Shown piece by piece: positions 52,520-61,294 of a stretch of 64,000 nt of DNA (its first letter is position 1; every line of letters starts with the position of its first letter). Origin of the DNA: UBA8199 sp035358715. Its GTDB lineage: Bacteria; Verrucomicrobiota; Verrucomicrobiia; Limisphaerales; UBA8199. The notes under the pieces were generated by a model. The model was given only the letters and a program-made list of their open reading frames with translations, was not told the origin of the DNA and searched no databases. The translations under genes and the position numbers were made by a program. Where the stretch lies: contig DAOPPX010000008.1 in assembly GCA_035358715.1 (NCBI GenBank), positions 1 to 64,000 of the forward strand, in the 5' to 3' direction.

Positions 52520-53469
52520 TTTCGAGTGCGGTAAGGCTTTGTCTTCTCCAAGAGTGCCATCTGGTCGACCGACGGGGTTTCAACCAGCCACGGAGCCGTA
52601 AGCAGATTGCGGCCAGCCTCCTTTGGGTCGAACACGGGGCGATGCATCGGTCTCACTGGCAGTTCACCCCCGGCCGCAAGTCGTATCCGCGACCTAGCAA
52701 TCTCAGCGTACTTGCGAACCACCTCGGCGCCGATGCCGCGGCGCTTGTGGCGCACGGCTGCGACCACTGAAGTACCAGTGCCAAGGAAGGGATCTAAAAC
52801 CCAGTCGCTTTCCCTTGTCAGGGCCAAAACTAGCCGCTCAACAAGTTCAACAGGGAACTGGCAAGGATGCTCCGTCTTCTCGACATGGTTGCACTTGACG
52901 TTGGGGATCGTCCAGACGTCTCCAGGGTTCTTCCCAAGCGGGTTGCAGGAATACTGCCCGGTTTTCGGTCCTTTGAAGTATTTCTTGCCGGGGTACTTCT
53001 GTGGGACGCGAATCGGATCGACCTCGAATACGTAATCATCACTCTTAGTGAGCCACATGATCGTTTCGTAGCGACCAGACAGACGCCGGCTGCAATGCAG
53101 CCCATGCTCGAAGTGCCACACGATTCGGTTCCGCATCTTCAGCCCTAAGGCTGCGAACACGGGATAGAGCAGCGCATCCAAGGGGATGATCGCCCCTTCC
53201 TCAACGTAGTTTCCCACCTGCCAGCAAATGCTGCCGCGCTTGCTCAGAACGCGAACGCACTCGGCGATAACTTCCCGCTGCTGCGCGACGTAGTCATCGA
53301 GATGGAGTCGTCTTTCGTATTCCTTGCCCAAGTTGTAGGGTGGTGAAGTAACAACCAACTGGATGCTTCCCGCGGGAACTTCGCGGAGCATCTCCCGGCA
53401 ATCGCCTTCAAAGACGACGGTTTGAGCTGTCGGATTGAACTGCGAAGCGATGTTGAATGCGTTGAACAT
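52516..53469 (-). CDS. DNA methyltransferase (beta-class, N4-C or N6-A) of the BglII-like R-M pair
   Basis: 317 residues. Motif IV TSPPYN at residues 41-46 precedes motif I DPFLGTGTS (near 220), the circular order of beta-class enzymes; SPPY-type motifs favour N4-cytosine methylation, as for M.BglII. KTEHPCQFPVELVERLVLAL is the conserved motif X/I region. It protects the host from the adjacent endonuclease. Start at 53469; the stop overlaps the endonuclease start. Confidence 0.92.
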   Translation of the reverse strand: MFNAFNIASQFNPTAQTVVFEGDCREMLREVPAGSIQLVVTSPPYNLGKEYERRLHLDDYVAQQREVIAECVRVLSKRGSICWQVGNYVEEGAIIPLDALLYPVFAALGLKMRNRIVWHFEHGLHCSRRLSGRYETIMWLTKSDDYVFEVDPIRVPQKYPGKKYFKGPKTGQYSCNPLGKNPGDVWTIPNVKCNHVEKTEHPCQFPVELVERLVLALTRESDWVLDPFLGTGTSVVAAVRHKRRGIGAEVVRKYAEIARSRIRLAAGGELPVRPMHRPVFDPKEAGRNLLTAPWLVETPSVDQMALLEKTKPYRTRK

Positions 53470-53485
53470 TTTGACGCCGTCTACG

Positions 53486-54592
53486 TTAGTTGAACCGGGT
53501 TGGGCTTTGCAACATCACTTGCCAATCATGGTCCTCGTTCAAGTGGGGCTTGAAGAGGTTGCCGTTGAAGAAGGGGACGTGGGAGGGCGGGCGGCGGTCG
53601 AGCGCGCGGAAGTGGCGGACCAGCGCGTGCCAGAGAGTGCCTTTGGGAGCGCGCAGGCCCCTGCCGCCGAAGTGGGCCGGAGGCTCTTCGTGCAATTCGA
53701 GCGGCTGCTGGCGGGCGCGGCTAGCCACATCGGATTCGCCGTCATCGCGCCAGGAGCGCAGGATGCGCTCCAACGGACGGCCCGTGTCAATGTCCCTGTC
53801 TTCGCAGATGCGCAGGAACAGGATGCGGTCCAGGATGCACTGAACGGCTTCGTTGAGCCGGGTGCCCTCCAGCAGGTCGGCTCGATCATTGTGGCGGATG
53901 AGGTCGGAGGCCAGTTCGCGGCGGGCTTCGTCCAGGAAGTTGAGGAAATCGGTGTCGAGGGCGCGGGAGCGGTCGGGTTTGATGAGCCAGCCCTGCTTGA
54001 GCTTGCCTTTCGCGGCGGGGCGCTTGGGCAGCGACTCGATGAGCTGGTCAATGCTGCCGGCGAGGACGCGTTCGCGGGCGAGCAGGTTCCAGAGTTCCTG
54101 CGCGAGCAGCGGGTACTGGCGAAAGTTCCAGGTCTTCCAGAGGCCAATGTCGGGCTCGTCCTTGAAGGGTTTGCCGCCCACGATGAACACCTTCATCTCC
54201 TCGAAGTCGCTCAGCACCGCCAGCGGCAGGCCCTTGTTCCAGGCATAGCGCTTGGCCTGGAAGGCGTAGGTGGCGTGCAGCTCCTCGGCGGGCTTCTTGG
54301 CCTCGCAGACAAAGCGGTCGGTGGGGTGGGTGCGGAAGAGGTAATCGGCGCGCTTCTGGCGCCCGCCAATCCGGGTGCGGCTCTCGATTTCGACTTCTCG
54401 GCGCTGCGGGATGAGGCCGGCCTTGTTTTCGATGTCCCAGCCCAGGGCGCGGAAGAGGGGGTTGAGGAATTCCTGGCGGAGGCTGGCTTCGTCATAGCCG
54501 GCACTCTTGTAGGCGGCGAGGTTTCGGCCAAAGATGTCCACCAGGCGCGCGAGTTCGCGCTGAAAGGACTCGAAGGTAGCGCCGTTTGGCAT
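53486..54592 (-). pseudogene. N-terminal remnant of a type IIG restriction-modification enzyme
   Basis: 368 residues. A PD-(D/E)XK nuclease domain (Asp83 in RADYLF; Glu97 and Lys99 in FVCEAKKP) is followed by the helical region with ILDRILFLRICEDR and FFNGNLFKPH, as in Eco57I/TaqI-like proteins. The N6-adenine methylase core and target-recognition domain that should follow are missing, the last about 18 residues look unrelated, and the family is normally about 1000 residues. The nuclease part could still be expressed, but the gene is broken. Confidence 0.8.
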
Positions 54593-54711
54593 GGGCGGAG
54601 CCTAATGCACCGCGCCGGGTGGGTTCAACTGGTTTTCCGGGTTGCGGGGTTTTTCTGTGGCGGATTTCTTCCGCCTTGCCAAGCGTTCGGCGTTCTTTCA
54701 ATGTAGCCCCC

Positions 54712-55248
54712 ATGCAATCGCACGAACTCTTGCGTGAAGTCTTCCAGAAATGCAGCCCTAAACTCGTGGCGGCCGAGCTGGGCCTGTCGCTTTCGATGAT
54801 CTACAAGTGGGCCGAGCCGGGCGAACCGACCGCCGGCAGCGGCAGCACCAACCCCCTTGACCGCATTGACGCTTTGCTGCGGTGCACCAATGATCTTCGC
54901 ATCGTTCAATGGCTCTGCCAGCGAGCGGGCGGCTTCTTCATCCGGAACCCCAAGACCACCAATCCACACCCGTCGTACCTGATTCCCGCCACCAATGAGA
55001 TCGTGCAGGAGTTCGCGGACTTGCTGGCTGTGGTAGCCACCGCCGCCGCGGACAACCAGATTTCCCCAAAGGAATCGCACCAAATCCGGGCCCGCTGGGA
55101 GGAGCTCAAGGCGGTTACAGAGACCTTCGTCGCGTGCTGCGAGGAGGGGAACTTCCGGTTGTTGCGGGAGAAGCCGATAGCAGCGGTTGCAACCCGCAGC
55201 CGAAGCCCGGAGGCGGGCACCGAAGCCAGGAGACTTGATGTTCAATGA
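54712..55248 (+). CDS. HTH regulator resembling phage CII-like proteins
   Basis: 178 residues from the ATG at 54712. Residues about 13-32 (CSPKLVAAELGLSLSMIYKW) form a helix-turn-helix; the middle has DRIDALLRCTNDLRIVQWLC and the C-terminal half is helical. Seen as a stand-alone regulator in Verrucomicrobia. Its stop overlaps the FAD oxidoreductase start by 4 nt, so it is in the same transcript and may regulate the catabolic cluster. No ligand-binding domain is recognised. Confidence 0.75.
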   Translation: MQSHELLREVFQKCSPKLVAAELGLSLSMIYKWAEPGEPTAGSGSTNPLDRIDALLRCTNDLRIVQWLCQRAGGFFIRNPKTTNPHPSYLIPATNEIVQEFADLLAVVATAAADNQISPKESHQIRARWEELKAVTETFVACCEEGNFRLLREKPIAAVATRSRSPEAGTEARRLDVQ

Positions 55249-56918
55249 TTAAGCGCGTTGTCATTTCGGCCCTTCTGGGCCTGCTCACCATCGTGCCGCT
55301 GCGGCCAGCCAGCGGGGCTGAAGTCATTGAAGCCGACGTGTGCGTTTATGGCGGGACCGCCGGCGGGGTGGCAGCCGCCGTCCAGGCGGCGCGCATGGGG
55401 CGGACGGCGGTAATCGCCGAGTTCGGCAATCACCTGGGCGGCCTGACTTCGGGCGGACTCGGGGCCACCGACATCGGGAACAAGGCGGTGATCGGCGGCA
55501 TCGCGCGCGATTTTTACCGGCGCGTCGCGCGGCATTATGCCCGGAGTGAGGCCTGGCGGTTTGAGGCGCGCGCGGACTACATCAGCCAGCGGCTCGGGCG
55601 CTCGCAGCCTGCCGAACTCGAAGGGCCGGACGCGACCATGTGGACCTTTGAACCGCACGTTGCCGAAGACCTGCTGTTCCAGATGCTGCGGGAAACCGGC
55701 GCGGCAGTCTATTTTCAGCAGCGCCTGGCTTCCGTCACCCGGCAGGGCGCTCGCATTACGGAGATTGCGATGGAAAACGGCAAAGTGTACCGCGCCCGCA
55801 TGTTCATTGACGCCACCTATGAGGGCGACCTGATGGCCAAAGCCGGGGTAAGTTACACCGTCGGTCGCGAGGCGAATGCCCAGTACCAGGAGACGATCAA
55901 CGGCGTCCGGGCCGAGACACCCCAGCACCAATTCACCGTCCCGGTTGATCCGTATATGAAACCCGGCGATCCGGCCAGCGGCTTGTTGCCCTTCATCCAG
56001 CCCGGCGACGGCGGCAAACCGGGTGAAGGCGACCGCTGCGTGCAGGCCTACAACTTCCGCCTCTGCTACACGCAAAACCCGGTCAATCGTCTGCCGCACC
56101 GTCCGCCGCCGAAGTACGATCCGGCCCAATACGAGCTGCTGGCCCGTTACCTCGAAGCGCTTGTGGCCGCCGGGCAGAAGCCCCAGCTCAAGGCGTTTTG
56201 GAACCCGATCTGGATGCCCAATGGCAAGACCGACATCAACAACAATGGCGGCTTCTCGACGGATTTCATTGGCGCCAACTATGCCTACCCGGAAGCGGAC
56301 TTCGCCACGCGCGCCGGGATTTGGCAGGCGCACGAGGATTACGTTCGCGGCTTCGTGTATTTCCTGGCCACTAATCCGCGCGTGCCGGAGGACATGCGCG
56401 CCGAGATGCAGACCTGGGGCCCGGCCAGAGACGAGTTTCTCGACAATGCCAACTGGCCGCATCAGCTCTACGTGCGCGAAGCGCGGCGCATGGTCTCGGA
56501 TTACGTCATGACCGAGCACCACTGCCGGGGGCGACAGAAGGCCGAAGACGCCGTCGGCATGGGCGCCTACGGTATGGACTCGCACAATTGCCAGCGCATC
56601 GTGAAGAACGGGCGGGTGGAAAACGAGGGCGACGTGCAGGCCTGGGGCTTTCCGCCTTATCCCATTTCGTATCGCTCGATTGTGCCCAAGGCCGGCGAGT
56701 GCGAGAACCTGCTGGTGCCGATCTGCCTTTCAGCGACGCACATCGCCTATGGCAGCATCCGGATGGAGCCGGTGTTTATGATCCTCGGCCAGTCCGCGGC
56801 CACCGCCGCGGCGATGGCCATCGAGCGCGGGTGCCCGGTGCAGCGGCTTCCTTACGAGGTTCTCCGCGTCCGTTTGCTGGCCGACCGGCAGGTGCTGCAA
56901 TTGACAAAGGCAAAGTGA
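55245..56918 (+). CDS. Secreted FAD-dependent oxidoreductase
   Basis: 557 residues with a signal peptide (VISALLGLLTIVPLRPASG). ADVCVYGGTAGGVAAAVQAARMG is the FAD Rossmann motif, followed by GGLTSGGLGATDIGN, typical of the FAD_oxidored family in Planctomycetes and Verrucomicrobia. The C-terminal GYGMDSHNCQR and PISYRSIVPK segments line the FAD pocket in relatives. Probably acts on a sugar or polysaccharide-derived compound outside the cytoplasm. Coupled to the HTH gene by ATGA. Confidence 0.88.
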   Translation: MIKRVVISALLGLLTIVPLRPASGAEVIEADVCVYGGTAGGVAAAVQAARMGRTAVIAEFGNHLGGLTSGGLGATDIGNKAVIGGIARDFYRRVARHYARSEAWRFEARADYISQRLGRSQPAELEGPDATMWTFEPHVAEDLLFQMLRETGAAVYFQQRLASVTRQGARITEIAMENGKVYRARMFIDATYEGDLMAKAGVSYTVGREANAQYQETINGVRAETPQHQFTVPVDPYMKPGDPASGLLPFIQPGDGGKPGEGDRCVQAYNFRLCYTQNPVNRLPHRPPPKYDPAQYELLARYLEALVAAGQKPQLKAFWNPIWMPNGKTDINNNGGFSTDFIGANYAYPEADFATRAGIWQAHEDYVRGFVYFLATNPRVPEDMRAEMQTWGPARDEFLDNANWPHQLYVREARRMVSDYVMTEHHCRGRQKAEDAVGMGAYGMDSHNCQRIVKNGRVENEGDVQAWGFPPYPISYRSIVPKAGECENLLVPICLSATHIAYGSIRMEPVFMILGQSAATAAAMAIERGCPVQRLPYEVLRVRLLADRQVLQLTKAK

Positions 56919-57007
56919 CGGCGGCGGCAGCAGCTTGAGCCGCTGCAAGCAAGACGCAAGTGGTCAGCCTCGCCGTCGCCGGCCAGGCCGCCCCGCAGGT
57001 CCGCCTG

Positions 57008-57823
57008 TTACGCCAGCCGCCGGGCGGACCACAGGATGCCGCGGCGCAGCACCTGTCTGAAGTTGGGGTTCACCCAGGTCTGATTGTCATGGCCCGATTC
57101 GGTGCAGAAGACGCGGGCCTTCTTGTACTGGCGCGTCCAGGCGATGGTTTTCATGCTCTTCGGGTGGTCCACAGTCAAAAGGATCGTGCTGCCTTCGCCG
57201 GCGCTGGCCATGTTATATGTCTCGTCAATCATCTCCCAGGACTTCATGCCGCGGGTGATGGGGTGATCGGAATTTGAGACTTGCACCTGCAGCGTCTGGT
57301 CGTGGTCGAAGGTGAACTTCCGATCCGCGATGCCAACCAACTCCGACCAGAGTGGAGACTGGGGGTAAGCAAGCAGCGCGTGGTGCATGAGAACAATGCC
57401 TTGTTCGGTCGCGCCAAGCCGTTCGAGGACGGCCTGGGTCTGATTGGCGGCCCGGGGGCCTTTGTCTTGCGTGGGGTTGTCCTGGAGCATGATGTAGAAG
57501 AGCAAGGCGTCGTAGCTGTCGCGCACCTCTTCGGGCGTCGCGGCGAAGTTCGCCATGGGCTGGATGTAGGCCTCGATTCCGTCGAGCGCACGGAACAGAC
57601 GATGAAAGTTCGGCACGTCGAACAGATGTCCGCCCGTGATGACGGCGAGTTGCAGGGGTGTTCCGCGGGTGGCAGGGGCCGCTGCCGGCTCGGCCCGCCC
57701 GATCCATGCGGCGGAGAGCGCAGTCGAGGTCATGGCCGCCGCTTTAAGGAAGCTGCGGCGGGAAAGGGATTGCGAGATGGTGTTTGCCGGAGCGAGGGGT
57801 TGCGGGTGGGTTTGTGTGTTCAT
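57008..57823 (-). CDS. Tat-exported ThuA-domain protein
   Basis: 271 residues. A twin-arginine signal SRRSFLKAAAM begins near residue 21. The ThuA fold is shown by LAVITGGHLFDVPNFHRLF, QGIVLMHHALLAYPQSPLW, SDHPITRGMKSWEMIDETY and TIAWTRQYKKARVF. ThuA-like proteins are glutamine-amidotransferase-like and linked to trehalose-type or keto-sugar metabolism. It is followed on the same strand by other exported genes, with the Gfo/Idh gene just upstream. Confidence 0.88.
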   Translation of the reverse strand: MNTQTHPQPLAPANTISQSLSRRSFLKAAAMTSTALSAAWIGRAEPAAAPATRGTPLQLAVITGGHLFDVPNFHRLFRALDGIEAYIQPMANFAATPEEVRDSYDALLFYIMLQDNPTQDKGPRAANQTQAVLERLGATEQGIVLMHHALLAYPQSPLWSELVGIADRKFTFDHDQTLQVQVSNSDHPITRGMKSWEMIDETYNMASAGEGSTILLTVDHPKSMKTIAWTRQYKKARVFCTESGHDNQTWVNPNFRQVLRRGILWSARRLA

Positions 57824-57854
57824 ATGGCTTAAGACGAGGTTACGGTGTTTGCGG

Positions 57855-59192
57855 TTACACGCGCCACGGCTCGCGCATGGCGCGGGATTTCAGGCGGGCG
57901 GCTTCGGGGTCCCCGATGAAGTCCTCGCGCACGGGGTCCCAGGTGACCTTTCGGGCGAGCTGCATCGAGATGGCGCCCAGCGAGCAAAGGGTGGTGGAGC
58001 GGTGCGCGATTTCGACAGGAGCGCAGGTGCGCCGATGTTCGCGGACGCAGGCAACGAAGTCGGGGATCGGCTCGCCCTGCGGTTGAACGAGGCGGACCTT
58101 GTCATTGGGCCCGATGCGCACGTCGAGCAGCGATTTTGGGTGAGCCTCCACCAGGCCGCGCCAGATGAAGACCCACCCTTCGGTGCCTTCGAGGCGAATG
58201 CCCATGCGGTGCCGCTTCGGATCGTTCCAGTTCGGCTGCGGCTCCCAGGCGGAGGTGTCGGTCCAGCTCCACGTCAGGCCGTTGGCGAAGCGGTAGTTCA
58301 TGTTCCAGCGGAAAGGCGTGTCGAAGGGGCCGTCTTTGGGGAACTCTCCCCGCGCGTCCACCTCGATCAGCCCGGAATCATGGTCCAGACCGCTGGCCTG
58401 TTGGGCGCTGTCGGCGTGGTGGACTCCCCATCCGGCGATGTAGCCCATGCAGTAATCCGAGATAAAATACCAGTCGTGGGCGCGCACGCGACAGGAGGTG
58501 AACGGCGTCCATGGCGCGGGTCCCAGCCACATGTCCCAATCCAGCCCAGCCGGCACGGGTTCAACAGGCTGCTGCGGCATGGTTCTGCCTTCGGGGCTGC
58601 CAATTTTGACATGTTTGAGCTGGCCGATGTAGCCATTGCGCGCCAACTCGCATCCGAAAAGCATCCTGGGGTCGTGCCGCTGCTGGGTGCCCTGCTGAAA
58701 GACGATGTTGTGGCGCCGCACGGCCTGGACCACCGCCTGGCCTTCGGCGATGGTGCGCGTGAGCGGTTTCTGGCAGTAAACCGCTTTGCCGGCGCGCGCG
58801 GCGGCGATGGTGATGAGCGCGTGCCAATGATCCGGCGTGGCGATGTAAACGGCATCAACGTCGGGGCGGGCCAGGACTTCGCGGAAATCACCGCAGGCGG
58901 CGCAATCCGTGTTGCCGTAGTGTTCATTGACCGTGCTCCGGCCCTTCTCGCGCCGGGACTGCTGCACGTCGCACACCGCGACAAACTGCGTATCCTGACG
59001 CTTGAGAAACATGGGCCAGCCGAAGCCAAGGCCGATGGCGGCCATGACCACCCGGTTGCCCGGCGCGGTGGTTCCGTTGCGACCGAGTGAGGAGGCCGGG
59101 ATGATCCAGGGCGCGACGCCCGCTGCGAGTGCGCCTCGCAGAAACGCGCGGCGCGGCAGCCGCCGCTTCGGGTATAAAGGCAACAGGCTCAT
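57855..59192 (-). CDS. Tat-exported Gfo/Idh/MocA oxidoreductase
   Basis: 445 residues. A Tat-type signal RRAFLRGALAAGVAPWI, then the dinucleotide domain (VVMAAIGLGFGW, DVDAVYIATPDHWHALI) and EKP-like CQKPLTRTIAEGQA. The substrate domain has HDWYFISDYCMGYIAGWGVHHAD, a conserved segment of secreted Verrucomicrobial members. It would oxidise or epimerise a sugar with a bound NAD(P) carried through Tat export. The start overlaps the HEAT-repeat gene stop by 4 nt. Confidence 0.88.
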   Translation of the reverse strand: MSLLPLYPKRRLPRRAFLRGALAAGVAPWIIPASSLGRNGTTAPGNRVVMAAIGLGFGWPMFLKRQDTQFVAVCDVQQSRREKGRSTVNEHYGNTDCAACGDFREVLARPDVDAVYIATPDHWHALITIAAARAGKAVYCQKPLTRTIAEGQAVVQAVRRHNIVFQQGTQQRHDPRMLFGCELARNGYIGQLKHVKIGSPEGRTMPQQPVEPVPAGLDWDMWLGPAPWTPFTSCRVRAHDWYFISDYCMGYIAGWGVHHADSAQQASGLDHDSGLIEVDARGEFPKDGPFDTPFRWNMNYRFANGLTWSWTDTSAWEPQPNWNDPKRHRMGIRLEGTEGWVFIWRGLVEAHPKSLLDVRIGPNDKVRLVQPQGEPIPDFVACVREHRRTCAPVEIAHRSTTLCSLGAISMQLARKVTWDPVREDFIGDPEAARLKSRAMREPWRV

Positions 59193-61240
59193 GGCTGTCC
59201 TTTCGCCTCGAGGTGGCGCAAAGCGGCGCGTGCCTGCTCCTGCACGTTGGTTTGAGTGCAGGTCTGAATGACTTGCCGCAGCGCCAATGCCGCCGCGTCC
59301 TTGTGCCTTGCGTCCAGTTTGGGAGCGGCGGCTGCTATGGCCAGCCCGGCGGCTTCCGTCAGGTCCGGATCTTTCATCCAGACGGCGATTTGGCTGAGCG
59401 CTTCCGGTCGCGGGATGGTGGCCCAGGCGGAAATGAGCAGGAGCCGGTCTTCGGTCCTGGCGGCCAACGTCGCCGCCTCGGCGAGATGCTTGAGACGCTG
59501 CGCGGGGGGCATATCCGCATCACGACACAAGCGCACCAGGCCCCGAAATGCGCGTCGTTGCCAGGCCGGGTTTTCGGCTGTGCGAGCGAGTTCGATCAGG
59601 TTCGGCACGGCTCCGGGGCCCGGCCAGTCGGCCAGGACGGCGAAGGCGGCTTCCCGCACGGTGGGCTCGGAATCTCTCAGCGCCAGGCGCACTGACTGCA
59701 GCGCCCGCGGGCCGGCAATGGCGCCAAAATGCTGGACCAGGAACACCTTGGTTGCGGTGTCCGCGACCGGGAAGGCGTCGTTGAGCGCGTCGAGACTGCG
59801 CGCACGCGTGCGCGCCACAATCGCCTCCAATGCGCGCCGCGCTTCCTCCCGCGTGGCGGGCTCGGGGGCTGCAAGCAGCGGTATGAGAACGGGAACCTGG
59901 CGCTCGTTTCCCAACAGGGCCAACGCCTCCAAAGCCGAAGCGCGAGCCGGGCCGTTTTCCCGCAGCAGGGCAACGATGGTGGTGGCGGCGTCGGGACTAT
60001 GACGAGCCATGAGGCATTGAAGCAGTGCAGGTGCCTCAGGCCCCGCTGCCTGCAATCGGCTGGCGAGCTGCTCGTCTACATCCTTGCCAGGCAAGTTGGC
60101 GAGGGCGAAGCGGGCAGCGGCGCTTTCCTGTCCATCAGTGCTGGCGGAGCGGTGCAGCAACGCGGGAAGGTCCGAAATATCACCCAGGCTGGCAATCGCC
60201 CGGAGCGCTGCGGCTCTCACCTCCGCCACCGGGCTGGCTAAGGCGTTCCGCGCGACGGCGGCGAACGCCTTCTCACCTCGGACACCCAGAGCGCCCAACA
60301 ACGCCGTCTGGCCCGCAGGGGGGAGATCGCGCAGACTCTCGCCCAGGCGCCGCACGCTGGTGGCCGCGGCAGGACCGCTTATCCACTCTGCGGCCAGCTC
60401 GCGCAGCTCCGAGTCTGTTCCCGCCAGGGCGCGGGCCAATAGATCACTGCTGCATTGTGGAGTTGCATGAGTCAACAGGCCGCGGAACGCGCCCAGGCGA
60501 AGCCGGCTGTGCGTCTCGGCGTCATAGAGGGTGCGGAACAGGGCGTCCGACTCCTCGATGTGCCCTGAGCGGGCAAGGCTTTCCGCAGCCATGAGGGAGG
60601 CTTCTGCGGCGGCGGCTTGCAACCCGGGGAGCGGTGATGCCCGGAAGGCCTCGAGCGCCTGCGCCGCCGGCACCGTCCCAATCTTGCCGAGCGCCAGGAG
60701 TGAGCCGGCAGCAGTGTTCGTTTCGGCTGACTTTAGCAAGGCGGCAAGCTGCGGGACAGCTTGGGGGTCTTTGAGGTTGCCGAGGGAGTTGATGATGCCG
60801 ACCTGGAGCTCGCCTGTTGCCGAAGGGAGGGCCTGGCGCAAGGACTCCGCGGCGCGCGCATCCGGGATGCGTTCCAAGGCGAAACGGGCCAGATGGGCCA
60901 GGTGGGGATCACTCAGCAAGCGGGCCAGGTTGGGGACGGACTCGGCGGAGCCGACCATGCTGAGCTCGCGACAGGCAAACGCCTTCGCGGCGCGAGGCGC
61001 CGAAGAGGCGAGCACCGCCGCCAGTCGTCGTTCCAGCGCCAGCCGCTCGTTTGCGTTGGTGTGGCTGGCCTCGAAGGCTTGAGTAATAGGGGCCAGGGCC
61101 TCGCGGCTGTCCTGCCAGTCAAACGTCTGCAGCCGGGCAAACGCGTGGTCCAGAGTGGAGATTTCAGCCGGCTGAGCGGCCAGACCGTGGCAGGCAAGGA
61201 TCGCCGCGCACAACAGGCTCCAGCCGAAGCGTCTGGTCAT
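59189..61240 (-). CDS. Secreted HEAT-repeat protein
   Basis: 683 residues from the ATG at 61240, giving a clean signal peptide (WSLLCAAILACHGLAAQP); a GTG at 61285 is also open. Almost the whole mature protein is HEAT/PBS-lyase-like repeats (for example VPNLARLLSDPHLAHLARFA and VPQLAALLKSAETNTAAGS). Such proteins scaffold periplasmic partners. It lies between the sulfatase and the Gfo/Idh gene, overlapping the latter by 4 nt, so it is probably co-expressed with them. No enzymatic motif. Confidence 0.82.
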   Translation of the reverse strand: MTRRFGWSLLCAAILACHGLAAQPAEISTLDHAFARLQTFDWQDSREALAPITQAFEASHTNANERLALERRLAAVLASSAPRAAKAFACRELSMVGSAESVPNLARLLSDPHLAHLARFALERIPDARAAESLRQALPSATGELQVGIINSLGNLKDPQAVPQLAALLKSAETNTAAGSLLALGKIGTVPAAQALEAFRASPLPGLQAAAAEASLMAAESLARSGHIEESDALFRTLYDAETHSRLRLGAFRGLLTHATPQCSSDLLARALAGTDSELRELAAEWISGPAAATSVRRLGESLRDLPPAGQTALLGALGVRGEKAFAAVARNALASPVAEVRAAALRAIASLGDISDLPALLHRSASTDGQESAAARFALANLPGKDVDEQLASRLQAAGPEAPALLQCLMARHSPDAATTIVALLRENGPARASALEALALLGNERQVPVLIPLLAAPEPATREEARRALEAIVARTRARSLDALNDAFPVADTATKVFLVQHFGAIAGPRALQSVRLALRDSEPTVREAAFAVLADWPGPGAVPNLIELARTAENPAWQRRAFRGLVRLCRDADMPPAQRLKHLAEAATLAARTEDRLLLISAWATIPRPEALSQIAVWMKDPDLTEAAGLAIAAAAPKLDARHKDAAALALRQVIQTCTQTNVQEQARAALRHLEAKGQP

Positions 61241-61294
61241 CCGCGAACGAATCGTGGGACAGGTTGTTGCACTCTGCCCATTCACAAGGGCGTG

